In this document: positions 41,805 to 51,831 of the stretch, piece after piece
Layout of the letters: each line of letters begins with the position of its first letter
Numbering within the stretch: the first letter of the stretch is position 1
Origin: Geobacteraceae bacterium
GTDB taxonomy: Bacteria; Desulfobacterota; Desulfuromonadia; Geobacterales; Geobacteraceae
DNA: 64,000 nucleotides
Assembly: GCA_009773645.1 (NCBI GenBank)
Contig: WSYB01000001.1
Span: forward strand, 100,644-164,643
Reading direction: 5' to 3'
Position numbers and translations under genes: made by a program
Notes under the pieces: model-generated
Databases searched by the model: none
Seen by the model: only the letters and a program-made list of their open reading frames with translations
Told to the model about the DNA's origin: nothing

Positions 41805-44507
41805 TTAATCTTCTATCGCCTTCAAGAGGCGGTTTTTGATCTCCTCCAGCTTCTCCTCGCTCGTCACCTTGTGGCCGAAAATATCCTTTACGTAAAAAAC
41901 GTCCGCTACCTGGTCAACCTTTGTCGATATCTTGGAGACGCCGATGTAGAGACCCAATTCCGTCAGCGTACTGGTGATCCTGTACAAGAGCCCTACCTTG
42001 TCATGGGTATAGATGTCTATGACGGAGTAGTCGGCAGAAACCTCGTTATCGATTTCCACGCGGGAAGGAAATCGCGGTTTCGGTTTCTCGGTCAGAAGGG
42101 TCGGACGTTGCCGCTTCTCCACCAGGGTCCTCACATGGATTTTCCCCTCCAGGACCAGACGCATATCCTCTTCCAGCCGTTTCCAGCGGCTCTCATCGGT
42201 AATGACAAACCCTTGCGGAGAATTGACCTGCAAAATATCCAGCGCCTTGCCGTTGCCGCTGGTGTGGATCTGCGCACCGAGGATGTTCATGCCGTTGGCG
42301 GCCATGACACCGGTTATCATGGAAAAGAGGCCGGGGACATCAACGGTGCAGATGGTGAAGGAGGAATAACCCCGTTCCAACTCGTGCTCGACCCTTGTGA
42401 TAAAGGTTGCGTTCCCCAGCGCCAGCAGTATCTTGACATGATCCGCCAATACACGTGAAGGATTGGAAAGGATATGGCGGGTGCTAATGGCCCGGAGTTC
42501 CTCTTTAACTAGTGCCTGCGGGTATTCATCCCCTAAGAGTTCCAATACCTTGCGCTTGACCTTCTTCACCCTTTCGCTTCTCGCCTCGAGCTTGAAGTCG
42601 CCACGCTCCAGCACCTGGAAAGCCTTTTCATAGAGCTCCTGCAGAAGGAGCGCCTTCCATTCGGTCCAGACATCGGGGCCGACCGCCTTGATGTCCGCAT
42701 AGGTCAGCAGATAGAGCATCTTGAGGTTCTCGCTCGTCCCCATCTGCCGGGCAAACTGGATGATCATCTTTTCATCGTGGAGATCGCGTCGCTGGGCGAT
42801 ATGGGCCAACAGCAGGTGGTTTCTGACCAGAAACTCGAGCCTTTCGGTGTCCTCTTTGGAAAGCCCCATGCGGCGGGCTATGGTGGGCATCAAGTCGGCG
42901 CCTTTATCGGCATGCCCCCCCCCTTCCCCCTTGCCGATATCATGAAACAGCACTGCCAGCAGCAAAAGCTCCCGCTTGTCCACCTCACGGGCAAGCTGGG
43001 TGAGAAGCGGCAGGTCTTCATCATGCTCACCCCTCCAGAGCTTCACTATCTCTTCTACGGCAAAGAGGGAATGGGTGTCCACGGTATAGATATGGTAGAG
43101 GTCGTGCTGCACTTTGCAGAAAAGATTGCCGAATTCCGGGATAAAGCGGTTCAGAAACTCCAGGTGATGCATCATCTGCAGCGTCTCCGCCACCCCCTTT
43201 TCCGAGCGGAGGATATTGAAAAATGAGTGGTTCACCTCCTTGTTCCGGCGGAACTTGTCGTTTACCAGGTGAAGGCTCCGCCGGACAAGCCCTTTCACGT
43301 TTATGTGGAGCGCAACACCCTGCTTCTGGGCGTATTCAAAGATTTTCATCAGCCGTGCCGGCTCTTTTTCGATTACGGACTCATCGGGAATCACCAGCTC
43401 GCCGCGGAGAACATAGAAACCCTCCCCCACCGGCCTCCGGACGAAGTACCCGAGAATTTTGAACGCGCCCTCTTCGCGCCGCACGCATTTTGAGAGAAGG
43501 AGGGAGGAGAAATGCTCCACTTTGTTGGCGTGCAGGTAGTAATCCCGCATGAATTCCTCTACGGCAAGGACCTTCCCGTTGTCCGCATACCCCAGAAAAG
43601 CGGCCAGTTTGCCCTGGGCGTCAAAGGTGATCTGATCATTCTTGCGACCGGCCAGATAATGCATCTCATTCCTGATGCGCCACAGGTAGGAGAGCGCATC
43701 GCAGTAAGCGGCCAGTTCCTCCTCAGACAGCACACCCTTCATGATGAGCTCACGGGGGTCGGTTATCTTATACTTGATCTTTGCTACCCACAGGGCCGAA
43801 TGGAGGTCCCGAAGCCCTCCTTCGCTCTCCTTTATGTTCGGTTCCAGAATGTAGACAGACGAGCCGTATTTCTCGCGCCGTTTCTTCAGTTCAACCAGCT
43901 TTTCCCTGATGAACGCATCACTCCTCTTCCCCACGATCTGTGTCAGCATCACCTTCTGGAAATCCTTATATAAAAGGCGGCTTCCGATCAAAAAACGGCT
44001 GTCCAGAAGGGCTGTCTTGACGGTCATATCGGAGTTGGCCATCTCCACGCAATCCTGCATAGTGCGCACGGAATAGCCTACATCCAGCCGCATATCCCAG
44101 AAAAAATAGAGAAGCTTCTGGGCTATGTCTTCAACCCCTTGCGCATCCTTGCCGTTATGGAGAAACATCAGGTCAATATCTGAATAGGGGTTCAACTCCC
44201 CGCGGCCGTACCCCCCGATCGCCACCAGCGTAAGCTGCTCCCTGCTTTGCCTTCCGTTGGTCAGATCTCTGGTAATGGAACGGTAGAGCTTTTTAACAAG
44301 GGTGTCGATCATTGCGGTGACGGCCTTCACGCCCCACTCGCCACTGGCGCCGGCGCGATGCCTGGTTTTGATCTCCTCCCGGTAGTGGTTGAGGAAGTGC
44401 TTACAGGCGGCCAGATAAAGCGGTCTTTTCTCCCCAAACGAGGCCCTGCCGGCGTCCCCTGCATCCTGGGTTTCGTCCGGGAAATATCTGTTGATGTCGA
44501 ATTCCAT
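41805..44507 (-). CDS. glnD: [Protein-PII] uridylyltransferase/uridylyl-removing enzyme GlnD
   Basis: 900 residues, full length. The nucleotidyltransferase domain shows IGGYGRGELNPYSDIDLMFLH (about 92-112); the HD domain has LFHDIGKGEGGGHADKGA (about 518-535); two ACT domains follow (about 712-790 and 822-900). It adds or removes UMP on PII proteins according to glutamine and so controls nitrogen assimilation. All catalytic motifs are intact. No PII or glnA gene lies in the window. It follows the amidase gene by 80 bp on the same strand. Confidence 0.95.
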   Translation of the reverse strand: MEFDINRYFPDETQDAGDAGRASFGEKRPLYLAACKHFLNHYREEIKTRHRAGASGEWGVKAVTAMIDTLVKKLYRSITRDLTNGRQSREQLTLVAIGGYGRGELNPYSDIDLMFLHNGKDAQGVEDIAQKLLYFFWDMRLDVGYSVRTMQDCVEMANSDMTVKTALLDSRFLIGSRLLYKDFQKVMLTQIVGKRSDAFIREKLVELKKRREKYGSSVYILEPNIKESEGGLRDLHSALWVAKIKYKITDPRELIMKGVLSEEELAAYCDALSYLWRIRNEMHYLAGRKNDQITFDAQGKLAAFLGYADNGKVLAVEEFMRDYYLHANKVEHFSSLLLSKCVRREEGAFKILGYFVRRPVGEGFYVLRGELVIPDESVIEKEPARLMKIFEYAQKQGVALHINVKGLVRRSLHLVNDKFRRNKEVNHSFFNILRSEKGVAETLQMMHHLEFLNRFIPEFGNLFCKVQHDLYHIYTVDTHSLFAVEEIVKLWRGEHDEDLPLLTQLAREVDKRELLLLAVLFHDIGKGEGGGHADKGADLMPTIARRMGLSKEDTERLEFLVRNHLLLAHIAQRRDLHDEKMIIQFARQMGTSENLKMLYLLTYADIKAVGPDVWTEWKALLLQELYEKAFQVLERGDFKLEARSERVKKVKRKVLELLGDEYPQALVKEELRAISTRHILSNPSRVLADHVKILLALGNATFITRVEHELERGYSSFTICTVDVPGLFSMITGVMAANGMNILGAQIHTSGNGKALDILQVNSPQGFVITDESRWKRLEEDMRLVLEGKIHVRTLVEKRQRPTLLTEKPKPRFPSRVEIDNEVSADYSVIDIYTHDKVGLLYRITSTLTELGLYIGVSKISTKVDQVADVFYVKDIFGHKVTSEEKLEEIKNRLLKAIED

Positions 44508-44530
44508 AAATCCTCTAAAGGCGGTTTTAC

Positions 44531-44558
44531 GTTCTATGTTCTATGTTCTATGTTCTAC
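44531..44558 (+). repeat. Tandem 7-bp repeat GTTCTAT x4
   Basis: GTTCTAT three times, then GTTCTAC, in the 80-bp gap between the amidase gene and glnD, 24-51 bp upstream of the glnD start codon. Like the repeat in the megasynthase gene the unit is 7 bp, but this one is non-coding. Confidence 0.9.
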
Positions 44559-44587
44559 GTCAAAACCTCGAACCACTAACCTCGAAC

Positions 44588-45964
44588 CTATTTAAGCGAA
44601 GCGATGTACCCCTTGATTCCTTCGAGAATCCCGTCAGCCGTCGTCTCCTGATACTGCGCATCCTTAAGCCGCTCCTCCTCCCGCTCATTGCTCAAAAACG
44701 CGGTTTCCACGAGGATGCTCGGCATGGTTGCCCCGACCAGTACGTAAAACGGTCCCTGCTTCACCCCCAGGTTCTTTACGCCGGAGTATTGCCCCCCCGC
44801 CTTGCGGTAAAGGGCCTTCTGTACCTCTTCTGCCAGGTGTGCGGAGTCGTTTATCTTGTAATTGGCCATGAGATCAAAGAGGACCGCTTGCAGCAGACTC
44901 ACCTTTTCCAGAGAGGTGCCGTTTTCCTTGGCAGCGAGCTGGGCGGCTTTTTCGGTCTTGGCAAGATTGAGGTAATACGTCTCAATTCCTGAGATGGTAC
45001 GGCTAAGTGCTGCATTGGCATGAATGGAGACAAAAAGGTCGGCGCCGACCTGGTTGGCGATGGCCGTTCTTTCCTGCAGTTCCAGGAAGACATCGGTCGA
45101 TCTCGTCATCACCACGTCGAGACCGAGACCCTCCCGCAGCTTTTTAGCCAGCTTGAGGCCGATCTGAAGGACCACATCCTTTTCCCTGGCCCCCCCGCCC
45201 CCTACAGCACCCGGATCGTGGCCGCCATGGCCGGGATCGACGACGATACGCCTGATTTTGCCGATTGCCGTCTTTTGGATCCCTTTTGTTTTCTCATCGA
45301 GAGGCTCAACCTTGGCGGCCGGCACAACCGGAAGGGGAGCCAGGATATTTTCCTTCGGCCGGGAGAACTCTTCCCGGCGCTCCCCCCTGACATCGATGAT
45401 GATGCGGAAGGGGTCGGAAAACGTGAATATCTTGTAGTCCCTGATACTCCCCATGTCCAGCACGACACGGACGGTATCGGGGCGATACTGGCCGATCCGG
45501 GCAGTTTTCAGAAGGCCGTCGCCAATGGGTATATCCTTTACCCCCTGCGCGATCCGTGCGTCCCCAATGTCGATATAAAGGCGCGGCGGGGCGCCGGTCT
45601 CCCGATTCTCGGGCAACTGGTGTGATTCGAACTTTACCTCCCGGTCAAGATTGACGGCAATGCGCGTATAGTCAGGATTTGACCAGTGTCGCATCTCCGT
45701 GACAACGGCGGGCAGTGTGCTGGCAGTGCCGGCCGGCTCTGCAGCAGGAGGCGCGGCCTTGCTCTTTACGGCAGCGGCAGCCTTCTTTCTTTTTACCTTC
45801 ACGGTCCCCTTTCCCTTTACCGACCCGGCCTTTTTCTTCTTTTTCCCGGAGACTTCCTTTTTTATCGGCTTCTTTTTCGGTTGGGACTCTTCGGCATGGG
45901 ATAGCGTCGGCAAATAAACCGTAATCATAATCATGCAGATACATAGGAGCAAGATACGTCGCAT
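44588..45964 (-). CDS. N-acetylmuramoyl-L-alanine amidase (AMIN + Amidase_3)
   Basis: 458 residues, AmiC-like. A signal peptide (to about 24), a strongly basic Lys-rich linker (about 28-70), an AMIN domain (about 90-190) that targets peptidoglycan or septa, and a zinc-dependent Amidase_3 domain (about 238-455; VVDPGHGGHDPGAVG, SIHANA, VETAFLSN). It splits septal murein for cell separation. It lies 4 bp after mutS, with a likely SD inside the mutS end. The Lys-rich linker is longer than in the E. coli enzyme. Confidence 0.92.
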   Translation of the reverse strand: MRRILLLCICMIMITVYLPTLSHAEESQPKKKPIKKEVSGKKKKKAGSVKGKGTVKVKRKKAAAAVKSKAAPPAAEPAGTASTLPAVVTEMRHWSNPDYTRIAVNLDREVKFESHQLPENRETGAPPRLYIDIGDARIAQGVKDIPIGDGLLKTARIGQYRPDTVRVVLDMGSIRDYKIFTFSDPFRIIIDVRGERREEFSRPKENILAPLPVVPAAKVEPLDEKTKGIQKTAIGKIRRIVVDPGHGGHDPGAVGGGGAREKDVVLQIGLKLAKKLREGLGLDVVMTRSTDVFLELQERTAIANQVGADLFVSIHANAALSRTISGIETYYLNLAKTEKAAQLAAKENGTSLEKVSLLQAVLFDLMANYKINDSAHLAEEVQKALYRKAGGQYSGVKNLGVKQGPFYVLVGATMPSILVETAFLSNEREEERLKDAQYQETTADGILEGIKGYIASLK

Positions 45965-45968
45965 CGCT

Positions 45969-48587
45969 TCAAACCATCCTTTTCAACTCATCCAGGATAT
46001 TCAGTGCCTCAAGGGGGGTGATGGTCGCCACATTAATCCCCCCAAGCCGCTTGCGGAGGGTATCCTCTCCCCCATCAAACAGCGAGAGCTGGGGAGAAAC
46101 TTTAGGAGGGGACGCCCTCCTGCCGGTGGCTATCCTTGGGACTCCTCCCTCGGTATATTCCCCTTTTTCGAGGTTTAGAAGGATTTCTCTGGACCGTTCG
46201 ATTACCTCGATGGGGAGACCTGCCAATCTGGCGACCTGTATGCCGTATGAATGGGACGTCCCCCCCGCCACGATCTTTCGCAGAAAGATGATCTGGTCGT
46301 TCCACTCCTTGACCGCAATGTTGCAGTTCTTAATCCTGTTCCGGGTAACAGCCAGTTCGGTAAGTTCGTGGTAATGGGTGGCAAAGAGGGTCCGGGCGGC
46401 GTGGGCCTCGTTATCGTGGAGAAATTCCGCAACCGCCCAGGCGATGGATACCCCGTCAAAGGTCGAGGTCCCACGGCCGATCTCGTCGAGGATCACCAGG
46501 CTTTTAGGTGTGGCATTACGGAGAATATTGGCAGTCTCCGTCATTTCCACCATAAAGGTGGATTGGCCGCGGGCCAGATTATCCGAGGCGCCTACCCTGG
46601 TAAATATCCGGTCGACCAGACCGATTCTCGCCTCAGTGGCCGGAACGAAACTCCCCATCTGCGCCATGAGGGCGATGAGCGCCACCTGACGCATGAAGGT
46701 GGACTTTCCGGCCATGTTCGGACCGGTAATGATGATAAGCTGGTTTTCCCGGTTATCCAACAGCGTGTCATTGGGGACAAAGCGCTCGCCCAGGCTCAGA
46801 GCCTCTATGACCGGATGCCGTCCTTCAACAACGGATATGGTATCACCGTCATCCACCAGAGGGCGGCAGTATCTCCGCTCATGGGCGAGGAGAGCAAGAG
46901 AAACCAGTACATCCAGTGTCGCCAGATGGTCGGCTGTCCGCGCAATCCTCTCACCTTGAGCCGCCACCCGCTCACGGATCTCCTGGAAAAGGGCGTATTC
47001 CAGTTCCGCAATCCGCTCTTCCGCCCCCAGCACCTTCTCCTCATACTCCTTCAATTCCGGCGTAATATAGCGCTCGGCATTGGCCAGGGTCTGTTTGCGG
47101 ACGTAGTCGGCGGGGATCCCGGCCAGATTCGCCCTGGTGACCTCGATATAATAGCCGAACACCTTATTGTAGCGGATTTTAAGAGAACCTATGCCTGTGC
47201 GGGCCTTTTCCTGCGCTTCCAAACGGGCTATAAAACCCTTCCCCTCACGGCTTATTGCCCGCAGCTCATCAAGTTCCGAATTGTATCCCTCTGCAATGAT
47301 TCCCCCCTCTCGCAGGACAAAAGGGGGATTTTGCACGATTCCCTCACCGATGAGCCGGGCAAGATCATCCAGAGGGTCGATCCCCGTATTGACTCTTTGC
47401 ATGAGGGGAGCCGAAGAAGTTGCGAGAAGTTCCAGAACGGCGGGAAGCCGCAGAAGTGACTCCTTGAGCGCAACCAGGTCCTTGGCGGAAGCGGAAGCGA
47501 GGCTGATTCGTCCATTCAGCCGCTCCAGGTCGTAAACTCCATCCAGGTGGGCGATGAGTTCCCCACGCCTCGCGTGGTCGTGCAAAAGCTCTTCAACGGC
47601 ATCCTGCCGTTCCCTTATATTGTCGATATTTGACAGTGGATAGTTTATCCACTGCTTGAGCTTTCGACCTCCCATGGCCGTAACCGTATGGTCCATAAGA
47701 CCCAACAGTGAACCTTTGCGCTTCCCCTCAACAAGAGTAGTCGTCAGTTCGAGGTTTTTCCGGGTGGGCTCGTCAAGAACCAGATATTCCCTGGTTTTGT
47801 AGGGTGTAATCCCTGTGACATGGCTCACCTTTCCCTTCTGGGTTTCCTGAAGATAGTGGAGCACGGCGCTGGCCGCCAGCATCCCCTCTCTCAACCCTTT
47901 GCATCCCAAAGCCTCCGGTGATGCGACTCCAAAGTGGTTATGAAAGACCCGCCGGCAGTAATCGGAGTCGTAGACCCAGTCATCCACAAAGGTGATGATC
48001 CGTTCAGCGACAACAGCGCCCAGTTCCTTCATCCGGCCGTTATCACGAAAGGAAGCCGGCACGATAATTTCCCGCGGGTTCACGCACGCCGCCTCGGCTG
48101 CCGCAGCATCCGTCCCGGCGAGTTCCGTAACCCTGAACTCGCCGGTGGAGATATCCAGGTAGGAGACCCCCCAGCATGAACCGCTCCCCGCAAACAGGGA
48201 AAGGAGGTAGTTGTTTTCCTTGGGCGACAGGCTTTCGTTATCAACAACCAGACCGGGAGTGATTACCTTCACCACCTCGCGGCGGACGATTCCTTTGGCG
48301 CTCTTGGGGTCTTCCACCTGCTCGCAGATGGCAACCTTTTCGCCTGCCTCGATCAGTTTCGCAATATAAGGGTTGACAGAATGATAGGGAACTCCGCACA
48401 GGGGAACGTCTGCCCCATCGGAGTTTTTGTTGCGGGAAGTGAGCGCTATGTCGAGGATGCGGGAAGCCTTGACCGCATCGTCAAGAAACATCTCGTAAAA
48501 ATCTCCCAAGCGGAAAAAAAGGATTGTGTCTGGATAACCAGCCTTTATTTCGAGGTACTGCCGCATCATGGGGGTAAGTTCGGACAT
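45969..48587 (-). CDS. mutS: DNA mismatch repair protein MutS
   Basis: 872 residues, full length. N-terminal mismatch-binding domain with [11 protein letters not shown] (the Phe-x-Glu is inside DFYEMF), a clamp/lever region, and the ATPase: Walker [16 protein letters not shown], Walker [16 protein letters not shown], and the signature TFMVEMTE. The start ATG at 48587 has AAAGGG at proper spacing. It leads the mutS-amidase-glnD group on the - strand behind a predicted promoter and downstream of the beta-oxidation operon terminator. Confidence 0.96.
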   Translation of the reverse strand: MSELTPMMRQYLEIKAGYPDTILFFRLGDFYEMFLDDAVKASRILDIALTSRNKNSDGADVPLCGVPYHSVNPYIAKLIEAGEKVAICEQVEDPKSAKGIVRREVVKVITPGLVVDNESLSPKENNYLLSLFAGSGSCWGVSYLDISTGEFRVTELAGTDAAAAEAACVNPREIIVPASFRDNGRMKELGAVVAERIITFVDDWVYDSDYCRRVFHNHFGVASPEALGCKGLREGMLAASAVLHYLQETQKGKVSHVTGITPYKTREYLVLDEPTRKNLELTTTLVEGKRKGSLLGLMDHTVTAMGGRKLKQWINYPLSNIDNIRERQDAVEELLHDHARRGELIAHLDGVYDLERLNGRISLASASAKDLVALKESLLRLPAVLELLATSSAPLMQRVNTGIDPLDDLARLIGEGIVQNPPFVLREGGIIAEGYNSELDELRAISREGKGFIARLEAQEKARTGIGSLKIRYNKVFGYYIEVTRANLAGIPADYVRKQTLANAERYITPELKEYEEKVLGAEERIAELEYALFQEIRERVAAQGERIARTADHLATLDVLVSLALLAHERRYCRPLVDDGDTISVVEGRHPVIEALSLGERFVPNDTLLDNRENQLIIITGPNMAGKSTFMRQVALIALMAQMGSFVPATEARIGLVDRIFTRVGASDNLARGQSTFMVEMTETANILRNATPKSLVILDEIGRGTSTFDGVSIAWAVAEFLHDNEAHAARTLFATHYHELTELAVTRNRIKNCNIAVKEWNDQIIFLRKIVAGGTSHSYGIQVARLAGLPIEVIERSREILLNLEKGEYTEGGVPRIATGRRASPPKVSPQLSLFDGGEDTLRKRLGGINVATITPLEALNILDELKRMV

Positions 48588-48619
48588 AAAAACCCTTTAC
48601 TGCTCGTTTTAGCGGACTT

Positions 48620-48648
48620 ATCCTAACAAAATCGGCCGCCCTTGTAAA
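48620..48648 (-). promoter_or_regulatory. Predicted sigma-70 promoter of mutS
   Basis: Read on the - strand: TTTACA (48648-48643), 17-bp spacer, TAGGAT (48625-48620), 33 bp before the mutS ATG. Confidence 0.5.
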
Positions 48649-48712
48649 ACAAAAACCGGCTGAATAGGCTTCAACACAAAATCTGCACAACATCGCGCGT
48701 AGAAACAAAAAA

Positions 48713-48736
48713 AAGCCGATCCTTTCGGATCGGCTT
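48713..48736 (-). terminator. Intrinsic terminator of the beta-oxidation operon
   Basis: A perfect 10-bp stem (AAGCCGATCC / GGATCGGCTT) with a TTTC/GAAA tetraloop is followed, on the - strand, by a run of eight or more T residues. It lies 27 bp after the last CoA-transferase stop. Confidence 0.93.
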
Positions 48737-48762
48737 CTGAACGTTTGGCTTTTTCGTCCTGC

Positions 48763-49584
48763 CTACGGTTTTTTCACCCGGGGAATGAAGATCTGCTCCG
48801 GGTCGAGGACCTCGTGGATGAGGCGGAGCTCCTCCCTGGTCGGGGGGAGAGTTTCGCCGGAAACGCGGGAGATGTCAAGGTCGAAGTGGCACATCTCCCT
48901 GATCTCCTCCGGGCTCTTGCCCGGATGACAGGTGTCGAGGTAGATCCGGCCGCTCTCGGTATCGAAGCGGAAGACCCCGGCCGTGCTGATCACCGCCGCC
49001 GGGCCGCCGCGGAAGGCGGCGCCGTAGAGCTCCCTGCGGTGGACGATCTCCCCGCCGGGCCACCGCTTCACCCGCCAGCCGGGACTCGTGATGTAGCTGA
49101 CGTTGGGGGTGAAGCGCCGCTTCTCGTGCACCATGATAAAGACGGTCCTCCTGGCGAACGAGTTGATGTCCGGGTTACCCCCGCTGCCGGTGAGGCGCAG
49201 CTCGGGTGCCAGGTAGTCGCCGATGCAGGTGGTGTTCACGTTGCCATACTCATCCACCTCGGCGCCGCCGAGAAAACCTAGGTCCACGTAGCCCCGCTGG
49301 GCGATACTGAAGGCGTCGTAGAGCCCCGAAGCACGGGAGGCTCCCATCTCGCAGCGGGCGTCCCCGACGGAGGTGGGGATCTCGGGGGGGCGGCCATCCA
49401 GCGTCCCTGCCTCGAAAATCAGCTTCAGGTTGGGGGCATGGGTCTTCTGGGCGAGCATGATCGCCACCATGGGGAGGCCTGTGCCGGCGAAGACGATCTC
49501 GTTATTCTGTACCTCACGGGAGGCAGCGCAGCAGAGCAGGTCGGCCAGGCCAAATTCTTCCGGATTCGCGTAGTTGCTGGTCAT
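48763..49584 (-). CDS. CoA-transferase family I, beta subunit (GctB-like)
   Basis: 273 residues. Family I CoA-transferase subunit with GTGLPMVAIMLA near the N-terminus, FEAGTLDG (probable catalytic Glu region) and LGFLGGAEVDEYGNVN. With the A subunit it would move CoA between an acyl-CoA and a free acid. The closest named relatives by pattern are glutaconate CoA-transferases, but the acid cannot be told. It is the last gene of the operon, 1 bp after the A subunit. Confidence 0.85.
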   Translation of the reverse strand: MTSNYANPEEFGLADLLCCAASREVQNNEIVFAGTGLPMVAIMLAQKTHAPNLKLIFEAGTLDGRPPEIPTSVGDARCEMGASRASGLYDAFSIAQRGYVDLGFLGGAEVDEYGNVNTTCIGDYLAPELRLTGSGGNPDINSFARRTVFIMVHEKRRFTPNVSYITSPGWRVKRWPGGEIVHRRELYGAAFRGGPAAVISTAGVFRFDTESGRIYLDTCHPGKSPEEIREMCHFDLDISRVSGETLPPTREELRLIHEVLDPEQIFIPRVKKP

Positions 49585-49585
49585 G

Positions 49586-50551
49586 TCATTGCCCCCTTTT
49601 CACACCGGTACTGTAGTTGAGCGCGGTGTTTGCCTTGAGTGAAAGCATCCGTGGCCACCCCAGCTTCTCCAGATAGCCCATATGATCGAGGCCAAAAATC
49701 CACTCCCTGGCAAACTCGTCATAGCCTTCCTGGGTCCTGGTCCGACCGTAAAAGTCCTTGAGAAAAGCGCCGTCCACATCATAACGGCCGAACATGCCGG
49801 TCGGATGCGCGCCGAAGGGGCACTCCAGGATATGGTCCACCTCAAAGCTGGTGATGGTGTTCCGGTCGCTCTCCCGGCGCAGGTACTCCTCGGGAACGAT
49901 CTCCTCGGCCATGACGATGGTGAGGTCGGCTGCCCGGGCCGCTTCCGGGTCCGAGTAGTACTGGCCGTTGACCCGCACGGTTCCTTCTTCCCCCACCTGC
50001 TGGACGCACATGAGGGCCACGTCCACCTTGGCGGCCGGCACCAGCACCTGGGCGCCGGCCCCATAGAACGGGTCATCGGTGAACTGGTACTTGTGCCTGG
50101 CGATCCGCTGGCCATCCCGTAGGCCGGCCCGGCCCAACGTATCGTACTCCGGATTATGAATGTCGGTCCCCAGAGAGGTCTGGGTCACCGCGTAGGGAGC
50201 GCCGCTAGCCGCCGCGGCGAAGCGGAACAGCATCTCCGCATGACTGTAATCCTCAACCAGAATCTCCTTGTTACCCACCTTGCGGGAGAGGTTGGCGCCG
50301 TACTTGCCGTACAGCTCGTGGCCTACCCAGCACGACTCCCAGATATCGACGCAGCCGGCACCGACGAGGAACTCGGTCTGTGGGCCGCCGTTCACCTCGA
50401 TGAGGTGCAGCCCCTTGCGCTTCTGCCGGATCAGCTCATAGACCAGGGCCATGGGCCGGCGCCAGATGGTGAACCCGGAGAAGGTGAGACTGGAGCCGTT
50501 CGTGACGATCTCGGCCGCCTGTTGCAGGGTGATCCGCTTGCTGTTGCTCAT
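49586..50551 (-). CDS. CoA-transferase family I, alpha subunit (GctA-like)
   Basis: 321 residues. Shows the Gly-rich SSLTFSGFTIWRRPMAL region and GAGCVDIWESCWVGHE of CoA-transferase alpha subunits. Works with the next gene. A good SD (AAGGAGGAACGG) precedes the ATG at 50551. In the operon it could activate incoming short-chain acids with acetyl-CoA or succinyl-CoA as donor. Confidence 0.85.
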   Translation of the reverse strand: MSNSKRITLQQAAEIVTNGSSLTFSGFTIWRRPMALVYELIRQKRKGLHLIEVNGGPQTEFLVGAGCVDIWESCWVGHELYGKYGANLSRKVGNKEILVEDYSHAEMLFRFAAAASGAPYAVTQTSLGTDIHNPEYDTLGRAGLRDGQRIARHKYQFTDDPFYGAGAQVLVPAAKVDVALMCVQQVGEEGTVRVNGQYYSDPEAARAADLTIVMAEEIVPEEYLRRESDRNTITSFEVDHILECPFGAHPTGMFGRYDVDGAFLKDFYGRTRTQEGYDEFAREWIFGLDHMGYLEKLGWPRMLSLKANTALNYSTGVKRGQ

Positions 50552-50582
50552 CCGTTCCTCCTTAAAAATGCTGGCGAAAGGC

Positions 50583-50631
50583 TAAGGGCTAAAGGCACAA
50601 GGACCTTAAAACCTTTAGCCTTTAGCCCTTA
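50583..50631 (-). repeat. Perfect 14-bp inverted repeat between the second acyl-CoA dehydrogenase and the CoA-transferase genes
   Basis: TAAGGGCTAAAGGC (50583-50596) and GCCTTTAGCCCTTA (50618-50631) are exact complements. No T-tract follows, so termination is unlikely. Belongs to the same family as 41714-41804. Confidence 0.85.
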
Positions 50632-51786
50632 ACCGAAATTCTTCAGAATTTCTCTTGAGATGATCACCCGCTGGATCTCGTTGGTCCCCTCGTAGATGGC
50701 GGTGATACGGGCATCACGGGCATAGCGTTCCACCGGGAAATCCTGGGTGTAGCCGTAGCCGCCCAGCATCTGCAACGCTGCGTAGCAGGCCCGATTGGCC
50801 GCTTCGGTGGCATACAGCTTGGCCATGGAGGCCTCTTTGGCAAACGTCCTGCCACTGTCCTTCCTGAAGGCCGCATTCAGCAGCAGCAAGCGGGCCGCCT
50901 CCAGCTCCGTGTAGCCGTCGGCGATCATCCACTGGATCGCCTGGAAGTTGCTGATCCGCTGGCCGAACTGAGACCGCTCGGTCGCATAGTGGGTGGCATA
51001 GTCCATGGCCGCCAGCCCTATCCCCAGCCCCAGGGAGCCGATGCCGATCCGGCCGCCGGCCAGTTCGCCCACGGCCGTGCGGAAGCCGTCGTTCAGTTTC
51101 CCCATGAGGGCGCTTTTGGGGATACGGCAGTCGTCGAAGAGCACCTCGTTGGTGGCCGAGGCGTGTTGTCCCATCTTCTTCTCTTCCTTGCCGATGATCA
51201 GCCCCTTGGTCCCGGCCTCCACCAGGAAGCAGCTGATCCCCTTTCCCTTGGGCGCCTCCTTGTCGGTGACCGCCCAGACCACGAAGACCCCGGCATAGGG
51301 GGCGCTGGTGATGAAGATCTTGGCGCCGTTGAGCACGTAGCTGTCGCCGTCGGCCACGGCCTGGGTGGTCATGCCGGACGGATCGGAGCCGGCGCCGGTC
51401 TCGGTAAGGGCGAAGCTGCCGGCGGCAAACTCGCCGGAGCAGATCCGCGGAATATAGGCCTGTTTCTGCTCCTCGGTGCCGACCGCCTGGATCACCTCGC
51501 AGACCATGTTGTTGACCGACACGGTCACCGCCGTGGAGGCGCAGGCCCGGGCGATTTCGGTCATGGCCAGGCTGAAGGCGATGGTGCCGGCCTCGGCCCC
51601 ACCGAACTCCTCCCGGATATTCAATCCCATGAAGCCCAGTTCGGCCAGTTTTTTCAGGTTGGCCAGGAGCGGACCCCGGTCATGTTCCTGGTCGAGCTGG
51701 GCCGCCACCGGCTCCAGCTCGACCCTGGCGAACTCCCGGGCGGTCTCCTGAATCAGTTTCTGCTCTTCGGTCAGTTCGAGAAACAT
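50629..51786 (-). CDS. Acyl-CoA dehydrogenase (second of two)
   Basis: 385 residues. FAD-dependent alpha,beta-dehydrogenation of an acyl-CoA, electrons passing to ETF. Motifs: FALTETGAGSDPSGM (flavin/substrate), ERSQFGQRISNFQAIQW, GGYGYTQDFPVERYARDARI, and the catalytic Glu in AIYEGTNEIQR. The ATG at 51786 has a strong SD (GAGGAGG); longer in-frame starts lie beyond it. It differs clearly from the other acyl-CoA dehydrogenase (56584), so a different chain length or branched/aromatic substrate is likely. Confidence 0.92.
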   Translation of the reverse strand: MFLELTEEQKLIQETAREFARVELEPVAAQLDQEHDRGPLLANLKKLAELGFMGLNIREEFGGAEAGTIAFSLAMTEIARACASTAVTVSVNNMVCEVIQAVGTEEQKQAYIPRICSGEFAAGSFALTETGAGSDPSGMTTQAVADGDSYVLNGAKIFITSAPYAGVFVVWAVTDKEAPKGKGISCFLVEAGTKGLIIGKEEKKMGQHASATNEVLFDDCRIPKSALMGKLNDGFRTAVGELAGGRIGIGSLGLGIGLAAMDYATHYATERSQFGQRISNFQAIQWMIADGYTELEAARLLLLNAAFRKDSGRTFAKEASMAKLYATEAANRACYAALQMLGGYGYTQDFPVERYARDARITAIYEGTNEIQRVIISREILKNFG

Positions 51787-51831
51787 CGTCTCCTCCTCTT
51801 TATTCACTCAGTAGAGCTGTGGACCGAAACT

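Noticed and set aside
46251-47459. 402-codon + strand frame
   Set aside because: Antisense to the mutS ATPase domain.
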